A stretch of 64,000 nucleotides of DNA from Asparagopsis taxiformis (GCA_030407315.1 JALQPE010001702.1:62001-126000); one strand, 5' to 3'; shown: positions 49,108 to 58,912, counted from the first letter of the stretch. Notes: a model not told the origin generated them from the letters alone. Numbers and translations: made by a program.

Positions 49108-49397
49108 AACTTGTGTTGGTTGCTACGGTTGCTTGTGGCAAAGGGGGAATACTCGTCTTCCCAAGCATGGGTCATGCCCAGACCGTTGGTTTTGGCGGGA
49201 GCAGAATCTCAGATGAAAGCCTCAAATAAGTGTGAATTTATGACTGGATCATAACTATTTTGTGATACGCTTGAAATCTGGGTAATTCATTCCGACGGCG
49301 GAGCGCATTTGAAGGCGGTGGCGTAAACCAGACTTTGCTATATCACGGCAGCAAATTTCGCTCAGGATATTGTTTTCATTTGCTCTACAAAACGTAG

Positions 49398-49709
49398 ATG
49401 ACTGGTCGGCGTGGCATCGCCTTCGTTCGTTTCAATCCTTTCTCCGCAGTTCATCCATCAGGCATTTTGTTTACGTTGATCGTTGGTGCCACCTCAGGCG
49501 TTTATATCTTCAACGACCTTGTTCAGAACGCCGCACAACGTGCTGTAAGTCAACATGGGTCGGGAGAAGAAGAAGGGAACGTCGGGAAACGCCAAGGCGT
49601 TTATAACGCGAGCCAAAGCCATCAGGAAACTGCAGCTCAGTCTAGAGGAGTTCAGACGTCTGTGCATTCTGAAGGGAGTGTACCCGCGCGAACCGAGAAA
49701 AAAGCTTGA
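49398..49709 (+). CDS. Small membrane-protein frame overlapping the Pescadillo start
   Basis: Codes for up to 103 residues. The first 49 look like a genuine small membrane protein: a basic N-terminus (TGRRGIAFVRFNPF), one span ('GILFTLIVGATSGVYIFNDLV', about 21-41) and a polar tail 'QNAAQRA'. After that the frame runs into the Pescadillo coding region in another phase and looks random. A strong donor GTAAGT (49545-49550) lies at the switch point, 10 bases before the Pescadillo ATG. Splicing there could end this protein differently. It may be an upstream frame on the Pescadillo mRNA, an alternative transcript, or chance. Confidence 0.4.
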   Translation: MTGRRGIAFVRFNPFSAVHPSGILFTLIVGATSGVYIFNDLVQNAAQRAVSQHGSGEEEGNVGKRQGVYNASQSHQETAAQSRGVQTSVHSEGSVPARTEKKA

Positions 49710-51485
49710 GGGGACTGATAAGACGTATTATCTGCGTAAGGATATTGACTTTTTGGCTCATGAACGTCTAATTGCAACGATTCGCAATCAAAATTCTCAT
49801 AAGAAGAAGGTTATCAAGGCCAAGGCTAAGAAGCGCATTGATTTGCTCAAACGGCTTTCCCTCTCAGCTCCAAGGGCTCGGCTTGACCATCTGATCGTCG
49901 AGAGATATCCACGCTTTGAAGATGCTATTCGTGAATTGGATGATCCCCTATGTATTGTGGCTCTGTTTGCAAACCTTCCCGCTCATCGTAAGGTGGGCAT
50001 TGCTCCCAGGAGGGTCACCAATTGCCAGAGATTGTTGAAGGAGTTTCATCATTTTGTAGCTGAGTCTAATGCTCTGAAACGTGTGTTTGTTTCAGTCAAG
50101 GGTTATTATTTCCAGGCATCGCTCTTTGGTGAGGAAGTAACATGGGTCACGCCGCATCGTTTCAGTCAGGTTTTGCCAAGTGATGTCGACTACTCAGTCA
50201 TGCTGACGTTCCTCGAATTGTATGAATGCATGATGAGCTTTGTCAACTTCCGTCTCTACACCGCTAGAAATCTTGCATATCCACCAAAGATTATCCGTAC
50301 TGCGGATGCCAATGGCCTTGAACTAAGTGCAGTGCAGTTAGAAAAGGCTGGTAAGAAAGAAAACGCAACTACTCCAGTTGCCAAGTCTAATGATAATGAA
50401 AAGCCTGCTGCAAAGGTATCCGATGAAACGATTCAAAACGCCCAAAAGATGGTGATGTCTGCGAATGCTGCTGGCGAAGAATCTGAGGAGGACGAAGAAA
50501 TGGAAATTGACGACAAAGCTTCGGATGCCGAGGAGGATGAGAACGAGCCGTCTTCCTCAAAAGCTGTTTTTGCCGGAAAATGTTTTGTTCTTGGTAGGGA
50601 AGTCCCCTACATTGAACTCGAATTTGCTCTCATGGCTTCAGGGGCCTCAAAAGTGACCAGGGAAGACGATATTCCGCCAGGGCCTGACCGTCTGTCATCA
50701 TACGACTTCTGGATTATTGATCGACCCAAAGTATCTGGTGAACGAGATATGTCGCTGGAATATGTACAGCCACAGTACGTTTTTGATACGATCAATGCAA
50801 CCGTATTGCTTCCGACATCTCTATATGCGCCTGGATCACATCTTCCGCCACATTTGAGCCCCTTGTAACAGATGACGATGATGGGGGTTACCGGCCTTGG
50901 TACAAGGATGTACTTGAAAGAATTAAGTCGGGCGATACTTCTGTCGTCGCGGAAGCGGCTGCTAAGGTATATGCGGAAGCGGCTGCCAGAGAAAAGAAGA
51001 AGGATATTTCAAGTAGACAAGTCGATAAACCAAGCAGCAAAGGAAAGGTCACTTCAAAGGGTCGGAAACGTACTTCGGAGGCTAAGGGGGCCTCAAAAGA
51101 ACTGGACGAGAGGAAGGAGACAGAAGGGGAAGGAGCATCGAGTGATGAGGAAGCGGAAGAGTCGAAGGTGGTAGACGGTAAGGAAGAGCAAAGTGATGAG
51201 GAAGAGGTCGCTAATGACAGTGATGGGGACGAAAGTGAGAGTGATGAAGAGGGAGAAGATGAGGCTGTTCGAAAGAATGACGACAAGAACGACAAGGAGG
51301 AGAAAGAAATGGCGGCATTAATGCTCAGTCGGAACAAAATGAGAGTGTACACGAAAATCAAGAAAGCGGAAGAAAAGAAAAATGCGGTCAAGGATCGACT
51401 GCTGGAAAAAAGGCGGGCGATTGAAACAGAGACTGCAGAGATCATGGACACTGCAAAGTCTCCCAAGAGACGCAAGACGAAGTAG
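49555..51485 (+). CDS. PES1: Pescadillo (PES1/NOP7), reading frame interrupted by a -1 shift near 50862
   Basis: The first frame (49555-50868, 437 residues) holds the Pescadillo N-terminal domain ('ITRAKAIRKLQLSLEEFRRLCILKG', 'LDHLIVERYPRFEDAIRELDDPL', 'VKGYYFQASLFGEEVTWVTP', 'DVDYSVMLTFLELYE') and a BRCT domain ('VFAGKCFVLGREVPYIELEF' to 'YVQPQYVFDTIN'). It meets a TAA right after 'PPHLSPL'. The expected continuation lies in the -1 frame: 'LVTDDDDGGYRPWYKD', then an acidic/Lys-rich tail with 'MLSRNKMRVYTKIKKAEEKK', open to 51485. One base is missing in the gagCCCCttg run, or translation slips there. Pescadillo acts in the PeBoW complex for 60S maturation. The break is probably an assembly error, but see the finding. 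Confidence 0.9.
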
Positions 51486-51532
51486 ATGATGCAACTAATA
51501 AATAATGTACATGAACACTTTAATACTGTTAG

Positions 51533-54500
51533 TTACATGCATGTTGGAGATGAAGAGGCAACCTTTTTTGATTTCACTTCCTTCTTCAACAGGCTAATCA
51601 ACTCCCTGGAGAACGAAAGCAGAGTACTTCTTGATTCCACAAGCGCCTTATCCTTCTTCGACTTCTTCAAAAGATCTTCCATCTTTCCTTTGGTCAGCGA
51701 AACTATATCACTGAGAATGGGTACGAAAGCGCAGGTATCAGAGGCACTCTCCAGTGCTTTTTTCACAGCCGTTGTTGTTTCCGATGCAATACGAGCTGCG
51801 TCAAGGCCTTGCACCAATGCCTCAAACTGTTCGCGCGATTCCACAGAACGTTCGGCGACATCAATTTTCAGATTGCCAAATAGGTTTTCGAAGACGTGAT
51901 GCTCTCCCCATCTTGTTACAACTTGCTTGCGACCACGGAGTGGCAATTCTGCCAGTTGTTTAAGGAAATCAGGCCTTCCTGATTCCCCAAGCTTTGCACC
52001 AATATACCCATAAAACTGCATGCGAAGAACGTCCGAAACTGCATTGGAGCCGCTTGAAGCTGTCACTTCTGCACTTCTCATCGCTGCCGTAACCAGCCTC
52101 TCGCACATTGCAATTGTACGCTGCTGTGGAGTTCGGCATCCTGCTGAATCTACAGCTTGATAAGTTGGAGACGCCAATTCACAGCAGAGATCAACTGCAT
52201 TTTTGACACTGGAAAAGAAACCCGCCCGGCCTCGCTCCGTCTCCACATCACGTGCATTAGCAGTGGACGATACAACCACGCCAACGTGACTTTTCACAAG
52301 CGTCTGACAGGTAAGGGAAAGTGCCGTGCAAGTGTCCTGGAAATTGCTGAGAGCATCTTCTAGAATGCGTTTGTCACGCGACATTACTTCATCAAGCATC
52401 TTGGCGTCACGCTTCCCGGAAAAATCGGAAAGACTCATAAATGGTCTGTCAACTTCCGCCAATACCGCATATGATTGTGTTGCTGCTTTCACAGATGACA
52501 TTGAGCCTGCCGTGATGCCTTGAGAATCAGAGCTTTTCGCAATGGTCTGTCGGGAGAAGGAAGATGTCATGGATTCCAAACTCCCTCGAGTAGGTTCCAG
52601 GGTATTAGATAATATGTCGGTGTTGATCTGCTTGTCACTGTCACTTTCTGCAACTAATGGGCTGGGCTTGCGGCTCTTGTCCAGCGGCGCCTCTAATGCA
52701 TTCAACTCCAATACGCATTCAACTCTTGCTACCATACCCATCAGCTCTTCGAATGAGCAGTTCTTGATTTGTTCCACAAGATGCTCGAGCAAATAAGAAG
52801 CATGTAGATATAGACAAGCTTCCGGACTCTTGTCCCGTTCTTCATATCCTGTGATAAATCCGTTAACAATGTCCAAATCTGTAAACTGGCGTCGCAACAC
52901 TGCTGCTGTGGACATCGGTTCGTCTTCCTTCGAGTTGTCCAGGATACTGGTAAACAAGTCGTATACTCTATTGCCTTCGACAAGATGGATATATAATATA
53001 CTCTCCGAAAATTGTTGTAACCGAGTATCCAGATCACTTGCTCCAACAGCTGACTCTCTACGTCTGCTCATGAGTATATGCAGAAAGTTGATAATCCATG
53101 GTTGTGAAACTGTTACAAAATGGTCTATGAGCTCACTGAAGCCACTGCTTCGAAAGATGGAAAGACTCTTGACACCCTTACGGAATTCCTGTAATTCCTC
53201 GTTCTCATGCTCGAATTCAGGTTCGTTTCTCGCATTTCTCAAGTCATTGTAGTATCCTTGAAAGCGGCCTTCAGCCTGCTTGACATAATTTTCACATATA
53301 TACTTCTTCAGAACAGGAAGCAGATATGCAGAAGCCTTCTGTTGCTTTAATGCAACGGATTCCTGTACACCCGCGACAGAATCCATTGCGGATAATGATT
53401 CAAGCTTTGCAAGCTCCCTTGACTTGTTTGTTATGAGCTGTACAACATCATAAAAGCTGTCCGCATTGAGATCATCCGATCTCAATGAATGACCAGCACT
53501 GTCTAGGCTTCGTAGTAACTTCTGCTCTTTCGAGCTAAAGCAAATCGTTCCAAGCAGATCTGTCAGCGCCTGATCCAGATGTTCTGCATTCTTTCGCTGT
53601 ACATCAAGCAATACAATCTGGTTGTTGATATCATCAATTAAAGCCGCATATGGTGAAAGCAGTGTCTCACATTTCTTGAGCCATGGATCTGCATATGTCA
53701 TACATTCTGTCAAAATTTCATATGGTGTCTTCTGAACCTCGCCAGTTCCATCAGCATCCTCTCCCTCACCATTTGCTTGCGATGCACCATAGCGTTGTGG
53801 TCTCTTTTCCATATTGACAATATCAGAAATGTTATCTACTTCAAGAGATTGAATATAGCTCTCCGCCCATGTTCCAAATTCATGAAGCGAAGCGCTATCT
53901 CGCTCTTCCGTGAAAAGCTGGAGCGCAAACTGTAAATCGTCTTGTTCTTCGATTGAAAGCATGTTCTGTTTTCGCTCCTGCTTCAAACGATGTTCTGCCA
54001 TAACTTTCGCGGTGCTCGCGTCAGCCGCGTTCATTCCATGTGGAAACGCTTGTGCATTGGGGTCGTTGTCCACTGCAGGGAACTTGTCCGGAGGGTCGGG
54101 TCTCTTGAGTTCAAAGGATCTTCTTGCACCAAGGCGCTTAGCAGCAGCCAAAAAAGCTCGCTCATCAATGTTAAGCTCCTTGAGGTTCGGATCTGGGCGG
54201 CGCATGTTTGGTGAGCCCGGTTGCTGTGGAGAATCTCCCATACTATCACTATGCTGTTCTTCAATAGGCAGTGCAGCGTTTGCTTTCGGTTCTGATAGCG
54301 TACGTTTGACACGCTGTGTCTGTGAGGCTTGACGGCGGCTGATACGTGCTTGCCGTTTGTCGGGTGACTCAACCCGCGGGCGTTGCGGTGGTGGCGAAGG
54401 ACTTGGCGAAATGGAGCCTGAAATGCGTGCACTGCGACCGGCTTCAGCTACAGCTTTGAGTGGAGAAGATATTACAGGATTGTGATGGGGCGTTCCGCTG

Positions 54501-55216
54501 TCAGTATCACGGTCAGATGTTTGTTTCGAGGCAAGGCGTAGATGGGAGGGGTCGGATCCGGCAAAGTTAACCGATGCTGAGAGATCCTGGTCATCGGCTG
54601 GTGTGAGCTTGGAGTCAGGGTTTTCAGCCATTTGTTGCAGTTCAAGCAAGGAGAGATTTTCTGCGGGAGGAGCACGACTTAAACGAGAGACGCACGTTTG
54701 TAGAAGAGCCCATAGGAAAGTTGCACGAGCTTGAGGCGATGTTGCGCGCCAAATTAAGGTTTTCGTCGTCGAGGAAAAGTAGAGAGCGAAATGGGTTGAT
54801 TCAGACACGGACATTCCAAGTCCATCAATTTTGCGCAAGTCTGACAGATTCCAAGTCTTCTGTAGGATAACGCGGTTGACAGCTCCATAGTCGAGCAGCT
54901 GATGCATTCGAATGTTATGTTTAGCCGAGGCTGCTACAACGAGACGATGGATGGGTGCTGCGTTGTTGCGACGCTTATCACGGGACTCACGATGAAAGAG
55001 ACGGCGGACGGGAAGGGGGTCAAGGTCCCCGGATGAAGCGGGTGGACGAGGGAGCGATTGCGAAACTGAAAGGTGAGTAGATGTAGTTGATACCTGTTGA
55101 GCCGTGACGCTGAAGAGAATGTGCGACGAGCGAAGAGCGGACTCTAGTCTGGCCTGGGAATTTGGTGCAGCATCTGCTCGAGGTAGACGCTCACTGGAGC
55201 GTCGGCGGGAGAGCAT
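51533..55216 (-). CDS. SEC3: Exocyst complex subunit SEC3 (EXOC1)
   Basis: Codes for 1227 residues. The N-terminal Sec3 PIP2-binding PH-like domain lies at about 30-190 ('FSVTAQQVS', 'TWNLSDLRKIDGLGM', 'FALYFSSTTKTLIWRATSPQARATFLWALLQ'). A long disordered Ser/Pro linker follows (about 190-400), then the helical exocyst rod with 'LDVQRKNAEHLDQALTDLLG', 'GFSELIDHFVTVSQPWIINFLHIL' and 'LPLRGRKQVVTRWGEHHVFENLF'. SEC3 marks plasma-membrane sites for vesicle tethering by binding PI(4,5)P2 and Rho GTPases. The linker is longer than in plants. Intronless despite its size. The stop codon is 47 bases from that of Pescadillo on the other strand. Confidence 0.9.
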   Translation of the reverse strand: MLSRRRSSERLPRADAAPNSQARLESALRSSHILFSVTAQQVSTTSTHLSVSQSLPRPPASSGDLDPLPVRRLFHRESRDKRRNNAAPIHRLVVAASAKHNIRMHQLLDYGAVNRVILQKTWNLSDLRKIDGLGMSVSESTHFALYFSSTTKTLIWRATSPQARATFLWALLQTCVSRLSRAPPAENLSLLELQQMAENPDSKLTPADDQDLSASVNFAGSDPSHLRLASKQTSDRDTDSGTPHHNPVISSPLKAVAEAGRSARISGSISPSPSPPPQRPRVESPDKRQARISRRQASQTQRVKRTLSEPKANAALPIEEQHSDSMGDSPQQPGSPNMRRPDPNLKELNIDERAFLAAAKRLGARRSFELKRPDPPDKFPAVDNDPNAQAFPHGMNAADASTAKVMAEHRLKQERKQNMLSIEEQDDLQFALQLFTEERDSASLHEFGTWAESYIQSLEVDNISDIVNMEKRPQRYGASQANGEGEDADGTGEVQKTPYEILTECMTYADPWLKKCETLLSPYAALIDDINNQIVLLDVQRKNAEHLDQALTDLLGTICFSSKEQKLLRSLDSAGHSLRSDDLNADSFYDVVQLITNKSRELAKLESLSAMDSVAGVQESVALKQQKASAYLLPVLKKYICENYVKQAEGRFQGYYNDLRNARNEPEFEHENEELQEFRKGVKSLSIFRSSGFSELIDHFVTVSQPWIINFLHILMSRRRESAVGASDLDTRLQQFSESILYIHLVEGNRVYDLFTSILDNSKEDEPMSTAAVLRRQFTDLDIVNGFITGYEERDKSPEACLYLHASYLLEHLVEQIKNCSFEELMGMVARVECVLELNALEAPLDKSRKPSPLVAESDSDKQINTDILSNTLEPTRGSLESMTSSFSRQTIAKSSDSQGITAGSMSSVKAATQSYAVLAEVDRPFMSLSDFSGKRDAKMLDEVMSRDKRILEDALSNFQDTCTALSLTCQTLVKSHVGVVVSSTANARDVETERGRAGFFSSVKNAVDLCCELASPTYQAVDSAGCRTPQQRTIAMCERLVTAAMRSAEVTASSGSNAVSDVLRMQFYGYIGAKLGESGRPDFLKQLAELPLRGRKQVVTRWGEHHVFENLFGNLKIDVAERSVESREQFEALVQGLDAARIASETTTAVKKALESASDTCAFVPILSDIVSLTKGKMEDLLKKSKKDKALVESRSTLLSFSRELISLLKKEVKSKKVASSSPTCM

Positions 55217-55648
55217 TGGGAGAGTGAGAAGAGGAGATGGGCGGGTAATGCTGTTGAAGGGCAGCGAAGTATGTGGAGCGTCTCAGGACATTGCTGGTTA
55301 GTTGTGACAAAGCGTACAATAATATGGCGCCACTCGTCTATCATGGGGTGCCATCTGCTGAAACGACCGAGTTGCTATCTACCAAATTGAACACTCCCTG
55401 CGCTCGTCGCAAATCACCTACAGCCAACCATTACTTGCCACTTGGATTTTACAACTGGGAATATTTCCATCCATTTTATTGGTTGTTCCCCAACCTACCC
55501 ATCTGCTCAGCAGACGCACGATTCTGCTCAAAGCCTATTTTGTCGGAGATCACCACTCATCGGTATCCTCCTGCTCTTCTTTAACACTCACCCGCATCAT
55601 CCACACACGCCTCGCGAGCAAACGTGCTATTCAATCAACAGATCCAAA
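55217..55648. promoter_or_regulatory. Divergent region between SEC3 and NDPK
   Basis: A 432-base spacer without a gene; the open frame upstream of the NDPK ATG lacks protein character. It carries both promoters. Confidence 0.45.
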
Positions 55649-56449
55649 ATGGCATTCATTACGGCAACACCGCTGCTCTCAACGCGTACTTCTCTTCCAG
55701 CAACTTCTCAGAAATTCACCACTTTTCGAACTCGCCATACACCACTACCTGCACGCCAGCAGGCTGTCATGCCACCACGCATGGCAGCCACAGAGCGCAC
55801 ATTCCTTGCTGTCAAACCAGATGGTGTCAATCGCGCCCTGGTTGGATCGATCATCTCACGTTTTGAAACGCGAGGATACAAACTTGTGGCCCTCAAACTT
55901 CTCATACCATCACGAGAGCTAGCAGAACAGCATTACGCTTCCCTGAAGGAGCGCCCTTTCTTCAATGATCTTGTCAGTTTCATCACAAGTGGCCCTGTTA
56001 CTGCAATGGTTTGGGAAGGAGAAGGAGTGGTAACCACTGCTCGAAAGATGATCGGTCAAACGAATCCTCTGTCGAGTGAACCTGGCACAATTCGCGGTGA
56101 CTATGCAATTGATGTGGGACGCAAGTAAGTTTGACCCTCTCGCCTTGTACGGTTGTCACAATCAATAATTTTCTAACCGCGTTGTTGTACTTCCTTGATT
56201 GTGATCACGAACTGAACAGTGTTATTCAGTACGTCATATTTCCAACCCTCTTGCTGCCTCAACATTTCAATGTACCCTATCTTCTAACACATCTGTCTCT
56301 AAATGCTACCTACTCAAACCGTATAAATAAATTTCTTCTGCAGCGGATCGGATGCCGTCGAGACCGCTGATCGCGAGATTGCGCTCTGGTTCGAACCTTC
56401 AGAACTTTGTGACTGGACTCCCACTAATAATGTGTGGATCTACGAATAG
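55649..56449 (+). CDS. NDK: Plastid-type nucleoside diphosphate kinase; three exons including a 9-nt microexon
   Basis: Exons are 55649-56124, 56220-56228 and 56344-56449 (196 residues). A Ser/Thr/Arg-rich leader of about 48 residues ([14 protein letters not shown]...) looks like a plastid transit peptide. The NDPK core follows: '[18 protein letters not shown]', '[14 protein letters not shown]', '[14 protein letters not shown]', '[22 protein letters not shown]', then '[19 protein letters not shown]' and 'WIYE' at the end. The phosphorylated His162 is encoded across the 9-nt exon and the last exon. The enzyme equilibrates nucleoside triphosphates using ATP. Introns are 95 and 115 nt, both with CTAAC. 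Plants have a similar plastid NDPK2. The stop lies 8 bases from the MRS2 stop. Confidence 0.95.
56220..56228 (+). other. 9-nt microexon before the NDPK catalytic histidine
   Basis: Nine bases (TGTTATTCA), preceded by GAACAG and followed by GTACGT. Joined to exon 1 (…AA) and exon 3 (C…) it reads Asn-Val-Ile-His-Gly and restores the R-N-V-I-H-G-S-D signature exactly. Direct joining of exons 1 and 3 would keep the frame but lose V-I-H. Confidence 0.9.
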
Positions 56450-56457
56450 TTTTGCTG

Positions 56458-58098
56458 TCAGATTTGCAGCAAGTCCTCGCTGTTGCCACGCCATTCATCG
56501 AAGCGATTCCCATATGAATTGCGGTCTCGTTTTGCAAGTAAAGCTTCCGCCTGGCGCTTGGTTTCTTCGCTCAGTTTGACAACTGCTGCCTTCTCGCCTT
56601 CCCTTCTACGCGATGACTTACTCCGCCCACGATAAATTCCTTCACGTCGGCACCATCTCGTAAGTATCACCAAGCCGATTCCCATGATCATCACCATGAT
56701 TAATATCGACCCAAGAAAGTAAAACTTGCTGCTCGGTAATTCAGCCATTTCATCGGGAAATCGGAAGTTCATGCCAAAGATGCTCGTTACCATCGTTCCA
56801 AACGCCAGAATAGTTGAGATTGCCGTGATGATCAGATCGACTAACAGCAGGCGGTTTTGCATGGTATCGAGATGGATCTCAATAAGATTTTCGGTGTCGT
56901 CAATCGCTTGATTCAGGAGACCGGCCTTGCTGGTTAAATCTTCTACTGTTTGCAAATAAGTCTCGAGAAGCATTTCAGCCTCGTCATGATCGATTGGATT
57001 TCGGACCAAGGAAGGGTTCTTGCGCTTTTCAGTGAGATACATGTCTGCCATATCTTCGTCTTCATCGAGCACACTTTGCAAAGCGTGTTGAACCTTTCTC
57101 GCGCGCGAATAGTAGTAATTAAGACGCTGCTCAAGAGACCTCAATCGCTCCAATTGCTCATTGTTAATCTGGGTGGGCAGACCACCGAGCGTTTCTCGTA
57201 GGCCAGGTTCAATGGCTGAAAATTCTCTCTCTAACACGATGCACGCATGAATCAAAATTCCCTCGAGGGCTCTAAATTCAAATGGCAGAAAGGCATCCTC
57301 AAGGTTATTGGCCAGTCGGCGGACAATGTAGCCAAGCGACTTGTCTACTTCCTTGTTGTCTGGATCGAATATGAACATTTTGTTATATAAAATGATGGCA
57401 CGAACGGACTCGAGGGACACAACCATCGCATCCTCACGGACCCAAATAGCGGGCTTAGCAGTAAAGGAAGGATCTATTTGACGCATATCACGGACAGAGA
57501 GCTTATTACCGCTGGTTCTCTTATCAGGCAAAGCAGTGTGGGGAGTCTGGGGCGGGAGCAAGCGACTGGCCAAGCGAGCGGGTTTGCCGCGAGGATGACG
57601 TCCGCGGCGATTGGTCGAGGTATCGGCGGTCTCATCTCGAGTGGCACGAGGCTGACGTCTCGGCAAACGCTGCACATTTGGGTCATAGAAGGAATCCCAA
57701 TTTTGGCGGACCTCTGTGAGAATCTCGTGACGGGTTTGCACGCGACGGACAATGACGCCATCGGGACGGCACTCAATAAAGTTGAGGCGTGTGTTTCTGG
57801 GTGCGTATGGCAATGGGAGTGCAAAGTTAGCTTCGAGGAGTTTGCTAGATGAATTGTTGGTGTAGAGCAAGTGGCGGAGGAGCTCCGGACCGTCTGTCAT
57901 TTCGTGAGTGACATATTGACCAAAAGTTTCGGCGGGGCGTGTCGGGGCGGCGGAGACATCAGGGGCAGGGTGGAGCGTTTGGTTGGTAGCGAGCGGTCGT
58001 CGACAAAGACGGGATATGAGGGGAATGTTGAAGCGGGAAATCAGAGGGTCGGAGGTGGTGCGTCGGAGTGACGGCTTGCGGACGGACGAGGAGCTCAT
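56458..58098 (-). CDS. MRS2: MRS2/CorA-type magnesium channel, probably organellar
   Basis: Codes for 546 residues from the first ATG at 58098 (MSSSSVRKPS). The N-terminal 60 residues are Arg/Ser-rich, as in mitochondrial or plastid presequences. The large soluble part has the MRS2 pattern ('PAIWVREDAMVVSLESVRAIILYNKMFIFD', 'LPFEFRALEGILIHACIVLEREF', 'LLETYLQTVEDLTSKAGLLNQAIDDTENLIEIHLDTMQNRLL'). Two membrane spans follow, with the selectivity motif 'FGMNF' between them. MRS2 forms a pentameric Mg2+ channel in the inner mitochondrial membrane; plant relatives also occur in plastids and vacuoles. A polar insert lies at about 140-215. Intronless. Confidence 0.93.
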   Translation of the reverse strand: MSSSSVRKPSLRRTTSDPLISRFNIPLISRLCRRPLATNQTLHPAPDVSAAPTRPAETFGQYVTHEMTDGPELLRHLLYTNNSSSKLLEANFALPLPYAPRNTRLNFIECRPDGVIVRRVQTRHEILTEVRQNWDSFYDPNVQRLPRRQPRATRDETADTSTNRRGRHPRGKPARLASRLLPPQTPHTALPDKRTSGNKLSVRDMRQIDPSFTAKPAIWVREDAMVVSLESVRAIILYNKMFIFDPDNKEVDKSLGYIVRRLANNLEDAFLPFEFRALEGILIHACIVLEREFSAIEPGLRETLGGLPTQINNEQLERLRSLEQRLNYYYSRARKVQHALQSVLDEDEDMADMYLTEKRKNPSLVRNPIDHDEAEMLLETYLQTVEDLTSKAGLLNQAIDDTENLIEIHLDTMQNRLLLVDLIITAISTILAFGTMVTSIFGMNFRFPDEMAELPSSKFYFLGSILIMVMIMGIGLVILTRWCRREGIYRGRSKSSRRREGEKAAVVKLSEETKRQAEALLAKRDRNSYGNRFDEWRGNSEDLLQI

Positions 58099-58912
58099 GG
58101 TGGTGGCGCATGTGAGGTTTACATCGAAGGTCGTAGTGCATGGTGGCGGAGGGGGACGAATCCCTGTCACCGCCGCAGCGGCATGGTCAAGGGTGGGTAG
58201 TGCAGGAGTGCAGGTGGTCGCGAGATGGTTGAAAATTTTCAGAGTGATAGTCGCGAGAGGCGAAATGTTTTGGAATTAATTTGCGTATGATTTTTGGTTG
58301 CAAATGATGATGATGCAGCCTGACGTTTATGTTTTACCAAACTACCGAGTGGCCAACCGTCGCGCTCATTATTGCGAACAAGCAATTGCTCCCAATTTTT
58401 CGTGTCAACTTGAGCTGCAAACTAGCACACGTTGTAAGTAACATATTCGACGCAACGCGTACAATACCTGATTCGTACAATCGACTAGTGTAGAATTCGC
58501 CCACCGCATTCATATGAAATAATTTCCAAAATATTAACAAATTGAAAGCAGGCAGCACACTAAATGGTCGCAGCCAATCACAACTCTTCACCAAATCGTT
58601 GCAACAACAGCGCTGTCGCAGCACTCACATCACACACACTCCCATTTTCAACTTTCTTGTCTTTCCCGCACCCACACACCCACCCACCCGACCCCTCTCC
58701 CCCCGAACTGCCCATCCTTTATAGCCAAACTTTGCGCCAACGCCGACCGACCGTCCGCCCGTCCGCCCGCCCCACCCGTCTATCTATCCATCCATCCGTC
58801 CATCCATCCAACCGCCAGTCAGTCAAATCCCCCCCTCCGCCGCCCAACTCAACCTTGCCCCACCCACAAACGTGAGCCTATCCACATCATCCCCTTCCAC
58901 ACAAAAACCAAA
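58099..58912. promoter_or_regulatory. Divergent region between MRS2 and ELL
   Basis: About 810 bases. A palindromic gaaaattttc run lies near 58233-58242 on the MRS2 side. On the ELL side there is a TTTATAG element near 58718 and a C-rich, low-complexity leader. No gene recognised. Confidence 0.5.
58779..58810 (+). repeat. Imperfect tetranucleotide repeat (TATC/CATC)n
   Basis: Eight units of TCTA/TCCA/TCCG type in tandem, within a strongly pyrimidine-rich leader that also holds gtccgcccgtccgcccg just upstream. It lies in the presumed 5' UTR of ELL, about 100 bases before the ATG. Likely length-variable between strains. Confidence 0.75.
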
